This document shows, piece by piece, positions 44,609 to 53,809 of a stretch of DNA of 64,000 nt. Under the pieces are notes generated by a model that was given only the letters and a program-made list of their open reading frames with translations, did no database searches and was not told where the DNA came from. Each line of letters starts with the position of its first letter. The stretch's first letter is position 1. The position numbers and the translations under genes were made by a program. The stretch is from Truepera sp. (lineage in GTDB: Bacteria > Deinococcota > Deinococci > Deinococcales > Trueperaceae), in NCBI GenBank assembly GCA_032027045.1, contig JAVSMU010000001.1, positions 1,244,646 to 1,308,645 of the forward strand, given 5' to 3'.

Positions 44609-45661
44609 TTACGGCCGTGGACGCGCCGCTATGACTACCGTTTCGAGCTGGTCGGGGACCTGGAAGAAGCCGAAGGCGGGCTGGCCACCGGCCTGCCCGA
44701 CGGCGCCGACGTAGCCGGCCACGTTGAAGGATTGGCCGGCCAGCGGCAGCGTGCCGAGCAGGGCCTCGATGGCGTCCGAGACGGTCTCGTCGGCCGCGCC
44801 GGGCAACTTGACGCCCTGGTCCGCGAGCGAGGCCAGGGTGTCGTCGAAGAAGGCGATGGCGCTGGGTGTGCCGGGGTCGACGCGGGTGATGGCGTCGAGC
44901 ACGTCGTCGCCGGCGGTCACGTGGCCGAAGATGGTGTGGTTACCGTCCAGCCAGGGTGTCGCCTCGAACGTGATGAAGAACTGCGAGCCGTTCGTGCCGC
45001 CGCCGTCCGCAGCCTTTCCGGCGTTCGCCATGGCGAGAACCCCGCGGGAGTCGAAGTGGAGGTCGGGGTCGATCTCGTCGTCGAACTGGTAGCCGGGGCC
45101 GCCGCGCCCGGTGCCGGTCGGGTCTCCCGTCTGCGCCATGAAGCCCTCGAGGACGCGGTGGAAGGGAACGCCGTCGTAGAAGCGGCTGAGCGCGAGGAAC
45201 ACGAAGTTGTTGACCGTGTTGGGCGCCCTCGCCTCGTAGAGGTCCACGGTCATGTCGCCGCGGTCGGTGCGCAAGACGGCGGCGTAGTCGAGGGATGGGT
45301 CGAGGACCTGCTGCGCTGCGCTGAACTCACGCACCGGGGCGTCGGTGAGGTACGGGACTTGGGTGTAGCCCTCGGGCAGGACGAGCGCGCCAAGGGCCTG
45401 GCCAGCTGGAGTGCCCTGCTGCGCGGCGTCGCCCTCGGTGTTATCCGGAGTCGCAGCCTCGCCGGGCTCCAGAGTGTCGACGCCGGCATCGGGCTGGACC
45501 GTGCTCGCGTCCTGGGCGGCTTGCCCATCTTCCGCGGGCGGCGCGGGCGTCTCGATCTGGGGCGCGGTGCCCGCGGAGCCGCCCGAGCGGTCGCGCGCCA
45601 ACCAGAAGCCGCTGGCCACTATCACGGCGAGAAGGACGACCAGGGCGACGATGCGGCTCAC
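44609..45661 (-). CDS. Membrane-anchored extracytoplasmic cyclophilin
   Basis: 350 residues. An N-terminal hydrophobic anchor (about 4-22), a low-complexity acidic linker (about 28-95), and a cyclophilin domain (about 120-290) with [65 protein letters not shown]-terminal extension of about 80 residues carries [20 protein letters not shown] start with GGAGGA 6 bases upstream. It probably acts on proteins folding outside the cytoplasmic membrane. Confidence 0.92.
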   Translation of the reverse strand: MSRIVALVVLLAVIVASGFWLARDRSGGSAGTAPQIETPAPPAEDGQAAQDASTVQPDAGVDTLEPGEAATPDNTEGDAAQQGTPAGQALGALVLPEGYTQVPYLTDAPVREFSAAQQVLDPSLDYAAVLRTDRGDMTVDLYEARAPNTVNNFVFLALSRFYDGVPFHRVLEGFMAQTGDPTGTGRGGPGYQFDDEIDPDLHFDSRGVLAMANAGKAADGGGTNGSQFFITFEATPWLDGNHTIFGHVTAGDDVLDAITRVDPGTPSAIAFFDDTLASLADQGVKLPGAADETVSDAIEALLGTLPLAGQSFNVAGYVGAVGQAGGQPAFGFFQVPDQLETVVIAARPRP

Positions 45662-45894
45662 TGGCTTCCTCCGGGGTTCATCGAGGAGTCGGGTGCGCCT
45701 GCCCGCCGCTTGCGCGAAGTATCTTCGGAGTCAACGTTCATAACGGGGCAGTGTAACCACTACCCGCATGAGGCCGCGTCACGCGGGTTAGGGGCCGCTG
45801 GCGTCTCACGACCGCAACGTAGGAGTGACGCGCCGCGGGGCAGGTTGTGGGGTAGTGCACAAGCTCGTGACAGAAAGCCGTAAGAGCCGCTGAA

Positions 45895-45900
45895 TACAGT
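45895..45900 (+). promoter_or_regulatory. -10 box of leaderless pilT
   Basis: TACAGT, then 6 bases, then ATG at 45907. The divergent region back to 45662 holds no gene. It also contains the cyclophilin promoter area, where I could not fix a clear -35/-10 pair. Confidence 0.5.
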
Positions 45901-45906
45901 GGGTTC

Positions 45907-47001
45907 ATGCACTTCAACGAGCTGCTGCAACGCATCGTAGAGCTGGGGGCGTCCGACGTCCACCTCCACGTCGGACTGCCGGCGATGGCCCGCGTGGCCG
46001 GCAAGCTCACGCCCGTAACCGAGGCCCGCATAACGCCCAAGTTCACGGCCGCCCTCGTCGACCTCATGTGCGACGACGTTCACCGGGCCACTTTCGAGGC
46101 CAAGTACCAGGTCGACCTCGCCTACTCGGTCGCCGGCCTGGGCCGCTTCCGCGTGAACCTGTTCAGGCAACGCGGCAGCGTCAGCGCCGTGCTGCGCGTG
46201 ATCAACTCCAGCGAGGAGTCGCTCGGGGTGGTCAACCTGCCGCAGGAGACCATCGAGTACTTCCGCGACCAGGAGAAGGGACTCGTGCTGGTGACCGGCC
46301 CCACCGGTTCCGGTAAGTCGACGACCCTCTCGCGCATCGTGCACGAGATCAACGTCAAGCACGCCAAGATGATCGTCACGGTCGAGGACCCGATCGAGTA
46401 CCTTCACCGCTCGCGGAGCTCGATCGTCGTCCAGCGCGAGCTGGGCATGGACGCGCCGTCGTTCTCCGAGGCCCTGGTGGCGGCCATGCGGCAGGATCCG
46501 GACGTCATCCTCATAGGTGAGATCCGCGACCACGCCACGGCCGCGGCCGCCATCAGCGCGGCGCAGACCGGTCACCTCGTGTTCAGCACGCTACACACCC
46601 AGGACTCCGTGCGCACCATCAACCGCGTCATGGAGCTGTTCCCACCGCACGAGCGCGACACCGCAAGGGTGCTGTTCGCCGAGTCGCTCGTGGGCGTGGT
46701 CTCTCAGCGCCTCATCCCACGGGTCGGCGGGAAGGGCCGCGTGGCCGCCACCGAGATCCTTAAGGCGACCCTACGCGTGAAGGACCTCGTCCGCGACCCC
46801 GACCGCACCCCCGAGCTCTACGACGTGCTGCGCGAGGCGCGCCTCGACGGCATGCGGTCGTTCGACGACCACCTGAGCGAGCTTTACGCCGAGGGCGTGA
46901 TCGATTTCGAGACCGGCTACGCCTCCGCCACCAGCAGCCAGGCCTTCAAGATGGCGGCCACTCAGGTGGACGTGGGTCGCAACCTGAGCGCCGCCAGCTG
47001 A
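45907..47001 (+). CDS. pilT: Type IV pilus retraction ATPase PilT
   Basis: Hexameric ATPase that retracts type IV pili. 364 residues: N-terminal PAS-like domain (MHFNELLQRIVELGASDVHLHVG), Walker A GPTGSGKSTT (about 133-142), Asp box TVEDPIEYLH, Walker B DVILIGEIRD, His box TGHLVFSTLHTQDS, and the C-terminal AIRNLIR-like segment partly diverged (AGVIDFETGYA follows). It is monocistronic and convergent with dnaE. It supports twitching or DNA uptake together with mglA and dprA. Confidence 0.95.
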   Translation: MHFNELLQRIVELGASDVHLHVGLPAMARVAGKLTPVTEARITPKFTAALVDLMCDDVHRATFEAKYQVDLAYSVAGLGRFRVNLFRQRGSVSAVLRVINSSEESLGVVNLPQETIEYFRDQEKGLVLVTGPTGSGKSTTLSRIVHEINVKHAKMIVTVEDPIEYLHRSRSSIVVQRELGMDAPSFSEALVAAMRQDPDVILIGEIRDHATAAAAISAAQTGHLVFSTLHTQDSVRTINRVMELFPPHERDTARVLFAESLVGVVSQRLIPRVGGKGRVAATEILKATLRVKDLVRDPDRTPELYDVLREARLDGMRSFDDHLSELYAEGVIDFETGYASATSSQAFKMAATQVDVGRNLSAAS

Positions 47002-47016
47002 GAGCCGGAAGCGGCC

Positions 47017-50000
47017 TCAGAAGGGGGTGGCCTCCTGAGGTTGGTTCTTCCGTTGTTGCCACGCCCCCTGCGACTTCTCGGCCAGGAGCGCGAAGCGGTC
47101 GACCGTCAACCTTGCCTGCAGCCACGGGCAACTGCTCCGTAGCTCGTCGAGGGCGTCCGGGTCGACGGCCGCCCCGGCGAGGCTGTACAGGACCTGCTCC
47201 TCGTCCACCCTCAGGTCCAAACGCACTGGCGTCCGCCCCGAGTGTTCGTCCATCAGGGACCTGAGCTCGAGGAGTTGCTCGCGTGGCACCTGAGCGATGT
47301 CGAAGCTCAACACGGCGACCTCGGGCGCGCCCCCCGTGGACGCCGTCCTCGTGTCCCACCGGATCAGGCGCTCGACGATGGCCCTGACGCCCTCGCCCTC
47401 CTCGGAGAGCTCGACCAGCGCGACGACGGGCGCGTCTTCCTCCAGCAGCGGCGCCACGGAGTCGAAGGTGCGGCCGAACGCCAGCACCTCGCGAGCTCCG
47501 GACTCGTCCGCCACCTCGAAGCGCGCCATCATGCCGCCCTTGCGCGTGGGGCGCTTGACGACGTTCTGCAGCAGCCCGGCCAGGACGAGGCGCATGCGGC
47601 CGCCGCCCTGCGGTTTACCAGGTTGCTGAACCTCTTGCTGAAACGCCCGGAACGCGCGGTCTATGCCGTCCACGCTCACCGACGCCGCGTCGGCGAGGCC
47701 CGGGTACGAGTTCATGGGGTGAGCGCTGATGTAGAGCCCCAGCGCCTCCTTCTCGTAACGCAGCAGCGTCAGTTGGTCTATGGGCGGCGCGTCCTCGAGC
47801 CGGGGCGGTGGCACTTGTTCGGCACCGAAGAGGCTGAACTGTCCAAGAGCCGCTTGTTCGCGTTGCGCCGCCCCCCACTTCATGGCGGTATCGAGGTTGG
47901 CGAGAAGCAGGTGGCGCGCCTCCGTGTCCGCGGCGGAGCGGTCCGCTCCGCGGCCGGCGCCGGCTACCAACGAGTCCATGGCCCCCGACTTGATCAGGTG
48001 TTCGAGCGCGCGCCGGTTCACCACGGTCGTGTCTATGCGGTTACACAGGTCGAAGAGGTCCTTGAATGGACCCCCACGGTCGCGCTCGGCCAGAACGTGA
48101 TCCACCGCGCCGTCGCCCACGTTCTTGATGCCGTAGAGCCCGAACCGCACGACCTCGCCCACCGGGGTGAAGTCGCCGCGTGAGGAGTTGATGTCGGGCG
48201 CCAGGACCTCGACACCGAGGTGAAGGGCGTCGGCGACGTACTGCGCGACCTTCTCCGAGTCGCCGCGTTCCACCGTGAGGAGGGCCGCCGCGAACTCGAC
48301 CGGGTAGTGCGCCTTGAGGTAGGCGGTCTGGTACGACAGGACGGCGTACGCGGCCGCGTGCGACTTGTTGAAGCCGTAGTTGGCGAAGCGCTCGAGCAGG
48401 TCGAAGATCCGCGCCGATTCGGCCTGGCCGATGCCCTGCTGCGCCGCGCCCTCCTGGAACACGGAGCGCTGTTCGACCATCTCCTCGAGTTTCTTCTTGC
48501 CCATGGCGCGGCGCAGGAGGTCGGCCTGGCCAAGCGAGTAGCCGGCCACGGACTGCGCGATCTGCATGATCTGTTCCTGGTACACGGGTATGCCGTAGGT
48601 CTCTGCCAGGATGGGCGCGAGAAGCTTCTCGGAGTCGGGGAAGTCGGAGTAGTCCACCGGTTCCTGGCCGTGATGGCGCCGGATGTAGGTGGGGATGTTC
48701 TCCATCGGGCCGGGCCGGAAGAGCGCCCCTACCGCGATCAGGTCGTGGATCCGGCGTGGCCGCAGCCGCTTGAGGGTGTCGATCATGCCCGAGCCTTCGA
48801 ACTGGAAGACGCCCGACGACTCGCCCCTCGCGAGCAATGCGAACGTCTCCTCGTCGTCGGCCGGGAACGAGTCGGGGTCCAAGGTCACGCCGCGCGATTC
48901 CTTGACGATGCGAACGGCGGCCTCGATGAACGACAGGGTGCGCAGTCCGAGGAAGTCCATCTTGAGGAACCCGAGCTCCTCGATCGAGCCCATGTCGTAC
49001 TGGCACACGACGGGGCCGTCGCCGACCTTGAAGACCGGCGCCAGCTCCTGAACCTCGTGCCGCGCGATGATGACCCCGGCCGCGTGCACCGAGGCGTGGC
49101 GCGTCAGGCCCTCGAGCTGCCGTGCCACGTCGATGTACTCGTTGCCGCCCTGCTCGTAGGCCTCCTTCAGTTCGGGCACCTCACTCAGGGCCTTGTCGAT
49201 GGAGATGCTGCGGCCGTAGTGCAGGGGGATCAGCTTGGCGATCTTGTCGGCCGCCGCGAACGGCGCGTCCATGACGCGAGCAGCGTCCTTGATGGCGGCA
49301 CGCGACGCGAGGGTCCCGAACGTCGCGATGTGAGCCACCTTGTCGTGGCCGTACTTCTCCCGCACGTAGTCGATGACTTCGCCCCTCCTCACGTCGGAGA
49401 AGTCGATGTCGAAGTCGGGCATGCTCACGCGGTCGGGGTTGAGGAAGCGCTCGAACAGGAGGCCGAACGCCAGCGGGTCGATGTTCGTGATGCCGAGCGC
49501 GTACGCCACGATCGACCCCGCGCCGGAACCGCGGCCGGGTCCGACCGCAATAGCGTTGCGCTTCGCCCAGTTGATGAAGTCGGCGACGATCAGGAAGTAG
49601 TCGGGAAAATCCATCGAGACGATGACGCCCAGTTCGAACTCCACCCGGGCAAGCACCGTCTTCGCGGTCTCGTTGGCGTCCGACTCCTCGAACGCGGCGA
49701 GGTGCGGATAGACGTACCGCGACACGTTCTCGCCGTTCGCCTTGGGCCGGCGCCCGGCCTCCCCGGCACGAGCAAGGCCTAGCAGGACCTCGTTCATTGG
49801 AGCGGTAGCGGCGGGGGCGAAACCGGCGAGCGCGGCATACGCGCGCATCGTGCCCTCGTCTACCTGGGGGTAGCGCCGCATGACGCCCTCGTAGGAGTCC
49901 ACCCGCAACTGCTCCGCGAGGGTGCGCCCCTCGGGCAGCGGCAGCTCGGGCATCTGGTAGGTGCGCTTGGAGCCTATCGGCAGGTCGACGTTGCAGAGGT

Positions 50001-50841
50001 CGGCCACGTGGTTCGAGTTGGCCAGCGCCCCGGGGTAATCCGACTCCGGCAGCGCCTCGGCCATCTCGGCAGGCGTCTTGACGTAGAACTCATCACAGGG
50101 GAACCGCATGCGGTGCTCGTCGCTCACCAGCGACTTGGTGCCGATGGCCAGGAGGACGTCGTGCGCGTGGGCATCGTCCTTATGCACGTAGTGGCCGTCG
50201 TTGGTGGCGACCATCCCGATGCCGTGCTTGTCTGCGAACTCCTTGAGTATCGGGTTGAGGAGCCGTTGCTCCTCCAGGCCGTGGTTCTGCAGTTCGACGA
50301 AGAAGTCGTCACCGAAGATGCTCAGGTGCTGCAGGAGCGCCTGCTCGCCCGCGTCGGGACCGATGTCGAGGATGGTCCTGGGGATCTGGGCGCCGAGGCA
50401 ACCCGACAGCGCGATGACCCCTTCGGAGTGCTCGCGCAACAGCTCCAGGTCGACCCGAGGCTTCATGTAGAACCCCTCGAGGTAGGCGCGGCTGCTCAGG
50501 CGGCAGAGGTTCTGATACCCCTTGAAGTTCTTCGCCAGGAGCGTGAGGTGGAAGTAGCCGCCGTCGAGCTTGCTGGAGCCGCGGCGCTTCTCGAAGCGTG
50601 AGCCGGAAGCGACGTACGCCTCGAGGCCGATGATCGGCTTCACCCCCATGGAGACCGCCGTCTTGTAGAACTGCACGGCGCCATGCATGTTGCCGTGATC
50701 GGTCATGGCCACGGCGGGGTCGTCGGGGGAGACCTGCTTGACCCAGGAGACCAGGTCCTCGATGCGCGCAGCGCCGTCCAGGAGCGAGTAGTCGGTGTGT
50801 TGATGCAGGTGTGAGAAGCGCTGGGGCCCCGAGCTGGACAT
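47017..50841 (-). CDS. dnaE: DNA polymerase III alpha subunit
   Basis: The main replicative polymerase, 1274 residues. The PHP domain (about 1-290) has HLHQHTDYSLLDG, MTDHGNMHGAVQFY, ALSGCLGAQIPR and ATNDGHYVHKDDAHAHD, an apparently complete metal-binding set as in Thermus. The palm has the catalytic pair in PDFDIDFSDVRR with GPGRGSGAGSIVAY before it. The beta-clamp/OB region (about 1080-1160) includes MARFEVADESG. A TAAGCT box 6 bases before the ATG suggests a leaderless transcript. No separate dnaQ is nearby. Confidence 0.96.
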   Translation of the reverse strand: MSSSGPQRFSHLHQHTDYSLLDGAARIEDLVSWVKQVSPDDPAVAMTDHGNMHGAVQFYKTAVSMGVKPIIGLEAYVASGSRFEKRRGSSKLDGGYFHLTLLAKNFKGYQNLCRLSSRAYLEGFYMKPRVDLELLREHSEGVIALSGCLGAQIPRTILDIGPDAGEQALLQHLSIFGDDFFVELQNHGLEEQRLLNPILKEFADKHGIGMVATNDGHYVHKDDAHAHDVLLAIGTKSLVSDEHRMRFPCDEFYVKTPAEMAEALPESDYPGALANSNHVADLCNVDLPIGSKRTYQMPELPLPEGRTLAEQLRVDSYEGVMRRYPQVDEGTMRAYAALAGFAPAATAPMNEVLLGLARAGEAGRRPKANGENVSRYVYPHLAAFEESDANETAKTVLARVEFELGVIVSMDFPDYFLIVADFINWAKRNAIAVGPGRGSGAGSIVAYALGITNIDPLAFGLLFERFLNPDRVSMPDFDIDFSDVRRGEVIDYVREKYGHDKVAHIATFGTLASRAAIKDAARVMDAPFAAADKIAKLIPLHYGRSISIDKALSEVPELKEAYEQGGNEYIDVARQLEGLTRHASVHAAGVIIARHEVQELAPVFKVGDGPVVCQYDMGSIEELGFLKMDFLGLRTLSFIEAAVRIVKESRGVTLDPDSFPADDEETFALLARGESSGVFQFEGSGMIDTLKRLRPRRIHDLIAVGALFRPGPMENIPTYIRRHHGQEPVDYSDFPDSEKLLAPILAETYGIPVYQEQIMQIAQSVAGYSLGQADLLRRAMGKKKLEEMVEQRSVFQEGAAQQGIGQAESARIFDLLERFANYGFNKSHAAAYAVLSYQTAYLKAHYPVEFAAALLTVERGDSEKVAQYVADALHLGVEVLAPDINSSRGDFTPVGEVVRFGLYGIKNVGDGAVDHVLAERDRGGPFKDLFDLCNRIDTTVVNRRALEHLIKSGAMDSLVAGAGRGADRSAADTEARHLLLANLDTAMKWGAAQREQAALGQFSLFGAEQVPPPRLEDAPPIDQLTLLRYEKEALGLYISAHPMNSYPGLADAASVSVDGIDRAFRAFQQEVQQPGKPQGGGRMRLVLAGLLQNVVKRPTRKGGMMARFEVADESGAREVLAFGRTFDSVAPLLEEDAPVVALVELSEEGEGVRAIVERLIRWDTRTASTGGAPEVAVLSFDIAQVPREQLLELRSLMDEHSGRTPVRLDLRVDEEQVLYSLAGAAVDPDALDELRSSCPWLQARLTVDRFALLAEKSQGAWQQRKNQPQEATPF

Positions 50842-50847
50842 TGGCTC

Positions 50848-50853
50848 AGCTTA
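50848..50853 (-). promoter_or_regulatory. -10 box of leaderless dnaE
   Basis: TAAGCT, then 6 bases, then ATG at 50841; the same hexamer as that of the AroE-like gene. Confidence 0.5.
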
Positions 50854-50968
50854 CCGCGGTGAACCGCGGCCGCCGGGAACCAGGCGGGACTTTCCGTGCT
50901 CGCGGTGGCGCCCACCACATCTCCGTCAGCTACTCGCTTCGGTCGCCGCGTTCAGCCCGCGTCCAAGC

Positions 50969-51670
50969 TTAGGCGTCGCTCATAGCGATGAAGCGCTCCA
51001 CTTCGATGATGTGCTCCGTGATGCGGATACCGCGCGGGCAACAGTCGGTGCAGTTATATGCCTTCCGGCAGCGCCACACGCCATCCGGCGGCCGCATGGC
51101 CTCCAGGTGCGCCTCGGGGTGCGCGTCTCGCGAGTCGAATATGAAACGGTGGGCGTTCACTATCGCCATGGGTCCGATGTAACGGCCGTTCGTCCAGAAG
51201 ATTGGACACGAGCTCGTGCAGGCTGCGCAGAGGATACATTTGGTCGTATCGTCGAACACCCGGCGCTCCTCCCCGCTCTGGAGCCGTTCTCGCGGAGGGA
51301 CTGCACCCTCTGCAGGGACCAGGTAGGGGCGGACCGCCTTGTACTGGTCGAGAAAGCCGTCCATGTCGACAATGAGATCCTTGAGGACGGGGAAGGCGCC
51401 CAGGGGTTGGATCTTGATCCTTGGACCTACGTCCCTGGCGAGCACCTTGCACGCCAAGTGGTTGAAGCCATTTATGCGCATGGCATCGGAGCCGCAGACC
51501 CCATGGCCGCAGGAACGCCGGAACGACAGGCTCCCGTCTTGCTCCCACTTGACCCGGTTCAGCAGGTCCAGCACACGCTCGGCGGGTTCGGCCTCGAGCT
51601 CGTAAGTCTCCCAGTGGGGCTTCTCATCACGTTCAGGATCGTAGCGCCTGATCTCCATCGTTACGTGCAT
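50969..51670 (-). CDS. sdhB: Succinate dehydrogenase iron-sulfur subunit
   Basis: SdhB carries electrons from the flavoprotein SdhA to quinone. 233 residues from the ATG at 51670 (GGGAG 5 bases upstream; a TTG at 51682 is less likely). [2Fe-2S] motif SCGHGVCGSDAM, [4Fe-4S] motif CILCAACTSSCP and [3Fe-4S] motif CRKAYNCTDCCPRGI are all present. The gene is alone: sdhA, sdhC and sdhD are absent on both sides, unlike the usual sdhCDAB operon. Succinate dehydrogenase is preferred over fumarate reductase by sequence style only. Confidence 0.9.
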   Translation of the reverse strand: MHVTMEIRRYDPERDEKPHWETYELEAEPAERVLDLLNRVKWEQDGSLSFRRSCGHGVCGSDAMRINGFNHLACKVLARDVGPRIKIQPLGAFPVLKDLIVDMDGFLDQYKAVRPYLVPAEGAVPPRERLQSGEERRVFDDTTKCILCAACTSSCPIFWTNGRYIGPMAIVNAHRFIFDSRDAHPEAHLEAMRPPDGVWRCRKAYNCTDCCPRGIRITEHIIEVERFIAMSDA

Positions 51671-51873
51671 GCCGACTCCCAACCGCGCCGCAATGGGCGC
51701 GAGAGACGGACATGGCGCCCTGCGGCTGCTGTCCAGGTGTTAGTTCGAGGCTAGCATGCGTTAGGTAGTGAGGTCGGGCAATTTGGCCGTGACGCTCACC
51801 TTGTGGATGGGGGGAGACCACGGTGCCGGTCCACGCGGCACAGTCGGAGTGGTCGGAGCACTTAGTGGAGCAG

Positions 51874-51887
51874 CGAAACGCGTTTCG
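51874..51887. promoter_or_regulatory. 14-bp perfect palindrome, operator-like
   Basis: CGAAACGCGTTTCG, centred on CG as in LacI-family operators, lies 8 bases upstream of the tRNA-Cys -35 box, in the non-coding interval between sdhB and tRNA-Cys (51671-51933). No LacI-type regulator gene is in the window. Confidence 0.45.
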
Positions 51888-51894
51888 GGCGTCG

Positions 51895-51923
51895 TTGACG
51901 CCCCTCACGGGGCGTGGTAACTT
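51895..51923 (+). promoter_or_regulatory. tRNA-Cys promoter
   Basis: TTGACG at 51895-51900 and TAACTT at 51918-51923 with a 17-base spacer. The spacer contains the hairpin-capable CGCCCC-TCA-GGGGCG type repeat. It ends 10 bases before the tRNA and probably drives tRNA-Cys and tRNA-Val together. Confidence 0.75.
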
Positions 51924-51933
51924 CTCTGGGCTT

Positions 51934-52008
51934 GGCGCCGTAGCCAAGCGGTAAGGCAGAGGTCTGCAAAACCTCGATTCACCGGTTCGATTCCGGTCGG
52001 CGCCTCCA
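51934..52008 (+). tRNA. tRNA-Cys (GCA anticodon)
   Basis: 75 nt including CCA. Acceptor GGCGCCG/CGGCGCC, discriminator T as expected for Cys, anticodon stem GAGGT/ACCTC with loop CTGCAAA, T-stem ACCGG/CCGGT. Confidence 0.97.
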
Positions 52009-52058
52009 CTTCCCACCCGGTCGGCGGCGAGCCCCAACCGGTAGAAGTCAGATCGTAA

Positions 52059-52133
52059 AGGCGCGTAGCTCAGTGGGAGAGCGCTACACTGACACTGTAG
52101 AGGTCGACAGTTCAATCCTGTCCGCGCCTACCA
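52059..52133 (+). tRNA. tRNA-Val (GAC anticodon)
   Basis: 75 nt including CCA. Acceptor AGGCGCG/CGCGCCT with an A1-U72 pair, D-stem GCTC, anticodon stem CTACA/TGTAG with loop CTGACAC, T-stem GACAG/CTGTC, discriminator A. Confidence 0.96.
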
Positions 52134-52144
52134 CCATCACACTC

Positions 52145-52178
52145 GGCGCCGCCCCGGTTGGAGCGGCGCCTATTGCTT
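52145..52178 (+). terminator. Terminator of the tRNA-Cys/tRNA-Val transcript
   Basis: An 8-bp stem GGCGCCGC/GCGGCGCC with a 10-base loop, followed by TATTGCTT, 11 bases after the tRNA-Val CCA. Confidence 0.75.
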
Positions 52179-52272
52179 GGCTTCGACGCAGCGATAACCT
52201 GCGGCCCGAGGGCGAGGTCATCTGCCGGGAAGCGATCGAGTAGCTGACATCACAGTGTTGACGCCGCCGCGC

Positions 52273-52278
52273 TAACAT
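52273..52278 (+). promoter_or_regulatory. -10 box of leaderless MFS gene
   Basis: TAACAT, then 5 bases, then GTG at 52284; no Shine-Dalgarno is present. Confidence 0.45.
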
Positions 52279-52283
52279 CAAGA

Positions 52284-53771
52284 GTGCCCGAGGATCCCCA
52301 GCAGCTAAAGGCGTACGTACCTGACCCCCACAGGTGGCGCACCCTGGGGGTGCTTTCGATCGTGTTGTTCATGTCTCTCATCGACGTGAGCATCGTGAAC
52401 GTGGCTCTGCCGTCCATCCAGCTGGGGCTAGGGGCGACAGACGCTCAGTTGCAGTGGATCCTGTCCGGCTACGCCCTGACGTTCGGAGTGGGCCTGGTGA
52501 CCGCCGGCCGGGCCGGCGACATCCTGGGCCGGGGCCCCCTGTTCATCGTCGGGGTGGCGCTGTTCACGCTCTCTTCCATGGCCGCCGGGCTGTCGCAGGA
52601 CGCAACGCTGCTGAACATCGCTCGAGCGTTCCAAGGGATCGGCTCTGGCCTCATCAGCCCCCAAGTGGTTGGGATGGTGCAGCAGTACTTCCGCGGCGCC
52701 GAACGTGCCCGCGCCTTCGCCATCTTCGGCGCCGCCGTCGGGGTGTCGGTCGCCGTGGGGCCGCTCCTCGGCGGCTTGCTCATCCATGCCGGCGGCGTGG
52801 AGCACGGCTGGCGCTGGACCTTCTTCGTCAACGTGCCCGTAGGCATGCTGGCCATCGCGCTCGCCTTGCTCTGGTTCCCCAGACCGCTACTCAACAGGAA
52901 CCTGCCACGAGACGCCCGCGAGAGAACGCAGAGCCGTGACCTCGACCCGGTGGGCGCAGTGCTTCTCGGCTTCGCCGTGCTGGCCCTGCTCCTCCCGTTC
53001 GTCGAGGCCAGGGCGGGCGCATGGATCTGGTTCTCGATACCCGTCGGCGTTGGGCTCGTGCTTCTATGGTTGTGGTGGGAGAGGCGCCAAAAGCGCCTTG
53101 GGCACCGGCCCATGGTCGATCTAGGCATCTTCAGAGTGCCGAGCTTCTCCTACGGCACTCTGCTCATCACCGTGTACTTCGTGGGCATCACGAGCGTCTG
53201 GGTGCTCCTGGCCCTCTACTTGCAGAACGGCCTGGGCCTTACGGCGCTGGAAACCGGGCTCATGGGCCTGCCTAGCGCCATCGTGTCGGGCTTCTCGGCA
53301 CTGCTGGCCGGCAGGAACGTAGTGAAGCATGGCCGGAAGGTCGTGATCATCGGCATCTACAGCGCGCTCCTGGGCCTCGTCGCGAGCATGGTCGTCGTCT
53401 GGCTGAGGTCGCAGGGGCTCGCGAGCGAGTGGTGGCTGCTGCTTAGCGTGAGCTTCATCGGCATCGGGCAGGGCTCCGTGATCAGCCCGAACCAGACGCT
53501 TACGCTTGCCGACGTACCGCTGGAGTACGCGGGAAGTTCCGGTGGCATCATGCAGACGGGCCAGCGCATCGGCACGTCGATGGGCATCGCCATGATCACC
53601 GCGTTGGCCTTCGCCACGTTGGCGGTGAGCAGTTGGTCGGTGGCGTTCATCGCCGGCTTCGCGGGCATCACCGCGGTGGTGCTGATCACGCTAGCGATCG
53701 CCTATGCCGACCAGCGGCGGCGGGCAGGGCGACCTGGGCACGCTCCGTCGAGGCATGCACGGGCTGATTGA
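52284..53771 (+). CDS. MFS drug exporter, DHA2 (EmrB/QacA) type
   Basis: 495 residues with about 14 membrane helices. Motif D1-like LIDVSIVNVALPSI (about 36-49), motif A GRAGDILGRGPLFIVG, motif B ARAFQGIGSG and motif C AVGPLLGGLLIHAGG mark a proton-driven antiporter of the DHA2 class. C-terminal cytosolic tail is Arg-rich. GTG start. The substrate is unknown; there is no adjacent regulator. Convergent with nnrE. Confidence 0.9.
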   Translation: MPEDPQQLKAYVPDPHRWRTLGVLSIVLFMSLIDVSIVNVALPSIQLGLGATDAQLQWILSGYALTFGVGLVTAGRAGDILGRGPLFIVGVALFTLSSMAAGLSQDATLLNIARAFQGIGSGLISPQVVGMVQQYFRGAERARAFAIFGAAVGVSVAVGPLLGGLLIHAGGVEHGWRWTFFVNVPVGMLAIALALLWFPRPLLNRNLPRDARERTQSRDLDPVGAVLLGFAVLALLLPFVEARAGAWIWFSIPVGVGLVLLWLWWERRQKRLGHRPMVDLGIFRVPSFSYGTLLITVYFVGITSVWVLLALYLQNGLGLTALETGLMGLPSAIVSGFSALLAGRNVVKHGRKVVIIGIYSALLGLVASMVVVWLRSQGLASEWWLLLSVSFIGIGQGSVISPNQTLTLADVPLEYAGSSGGIMQTGQRIGTSMGIAMITALAFATLAVSSWSVAFIAGFAGITAVVLITLAIAYADQRRRAGRPGHAPSRHARAD

Positions 53772-53776
53772 GCGAA

Positions 53777-53795
53777 CTGGCGGTACGGCCGCCAG
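53777..53795. terminator. Hairpin between convergent MFS and nnrE genes
   Basis: CTGGCGG/CCGCCAG, a 7-bp stem with a 5-base loop, 5 bases after the MFS stop, without a clear U tract. Confidence 0.4.
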
Positions 53796-53809
53796 CCCGG
53801 TTGCCGGGT

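Noticed and set aside
48220-49782. 520-codon plus-strand frame
   Set aside because: Antisense to the catalytic region of dnaE, without start signals or motifs.
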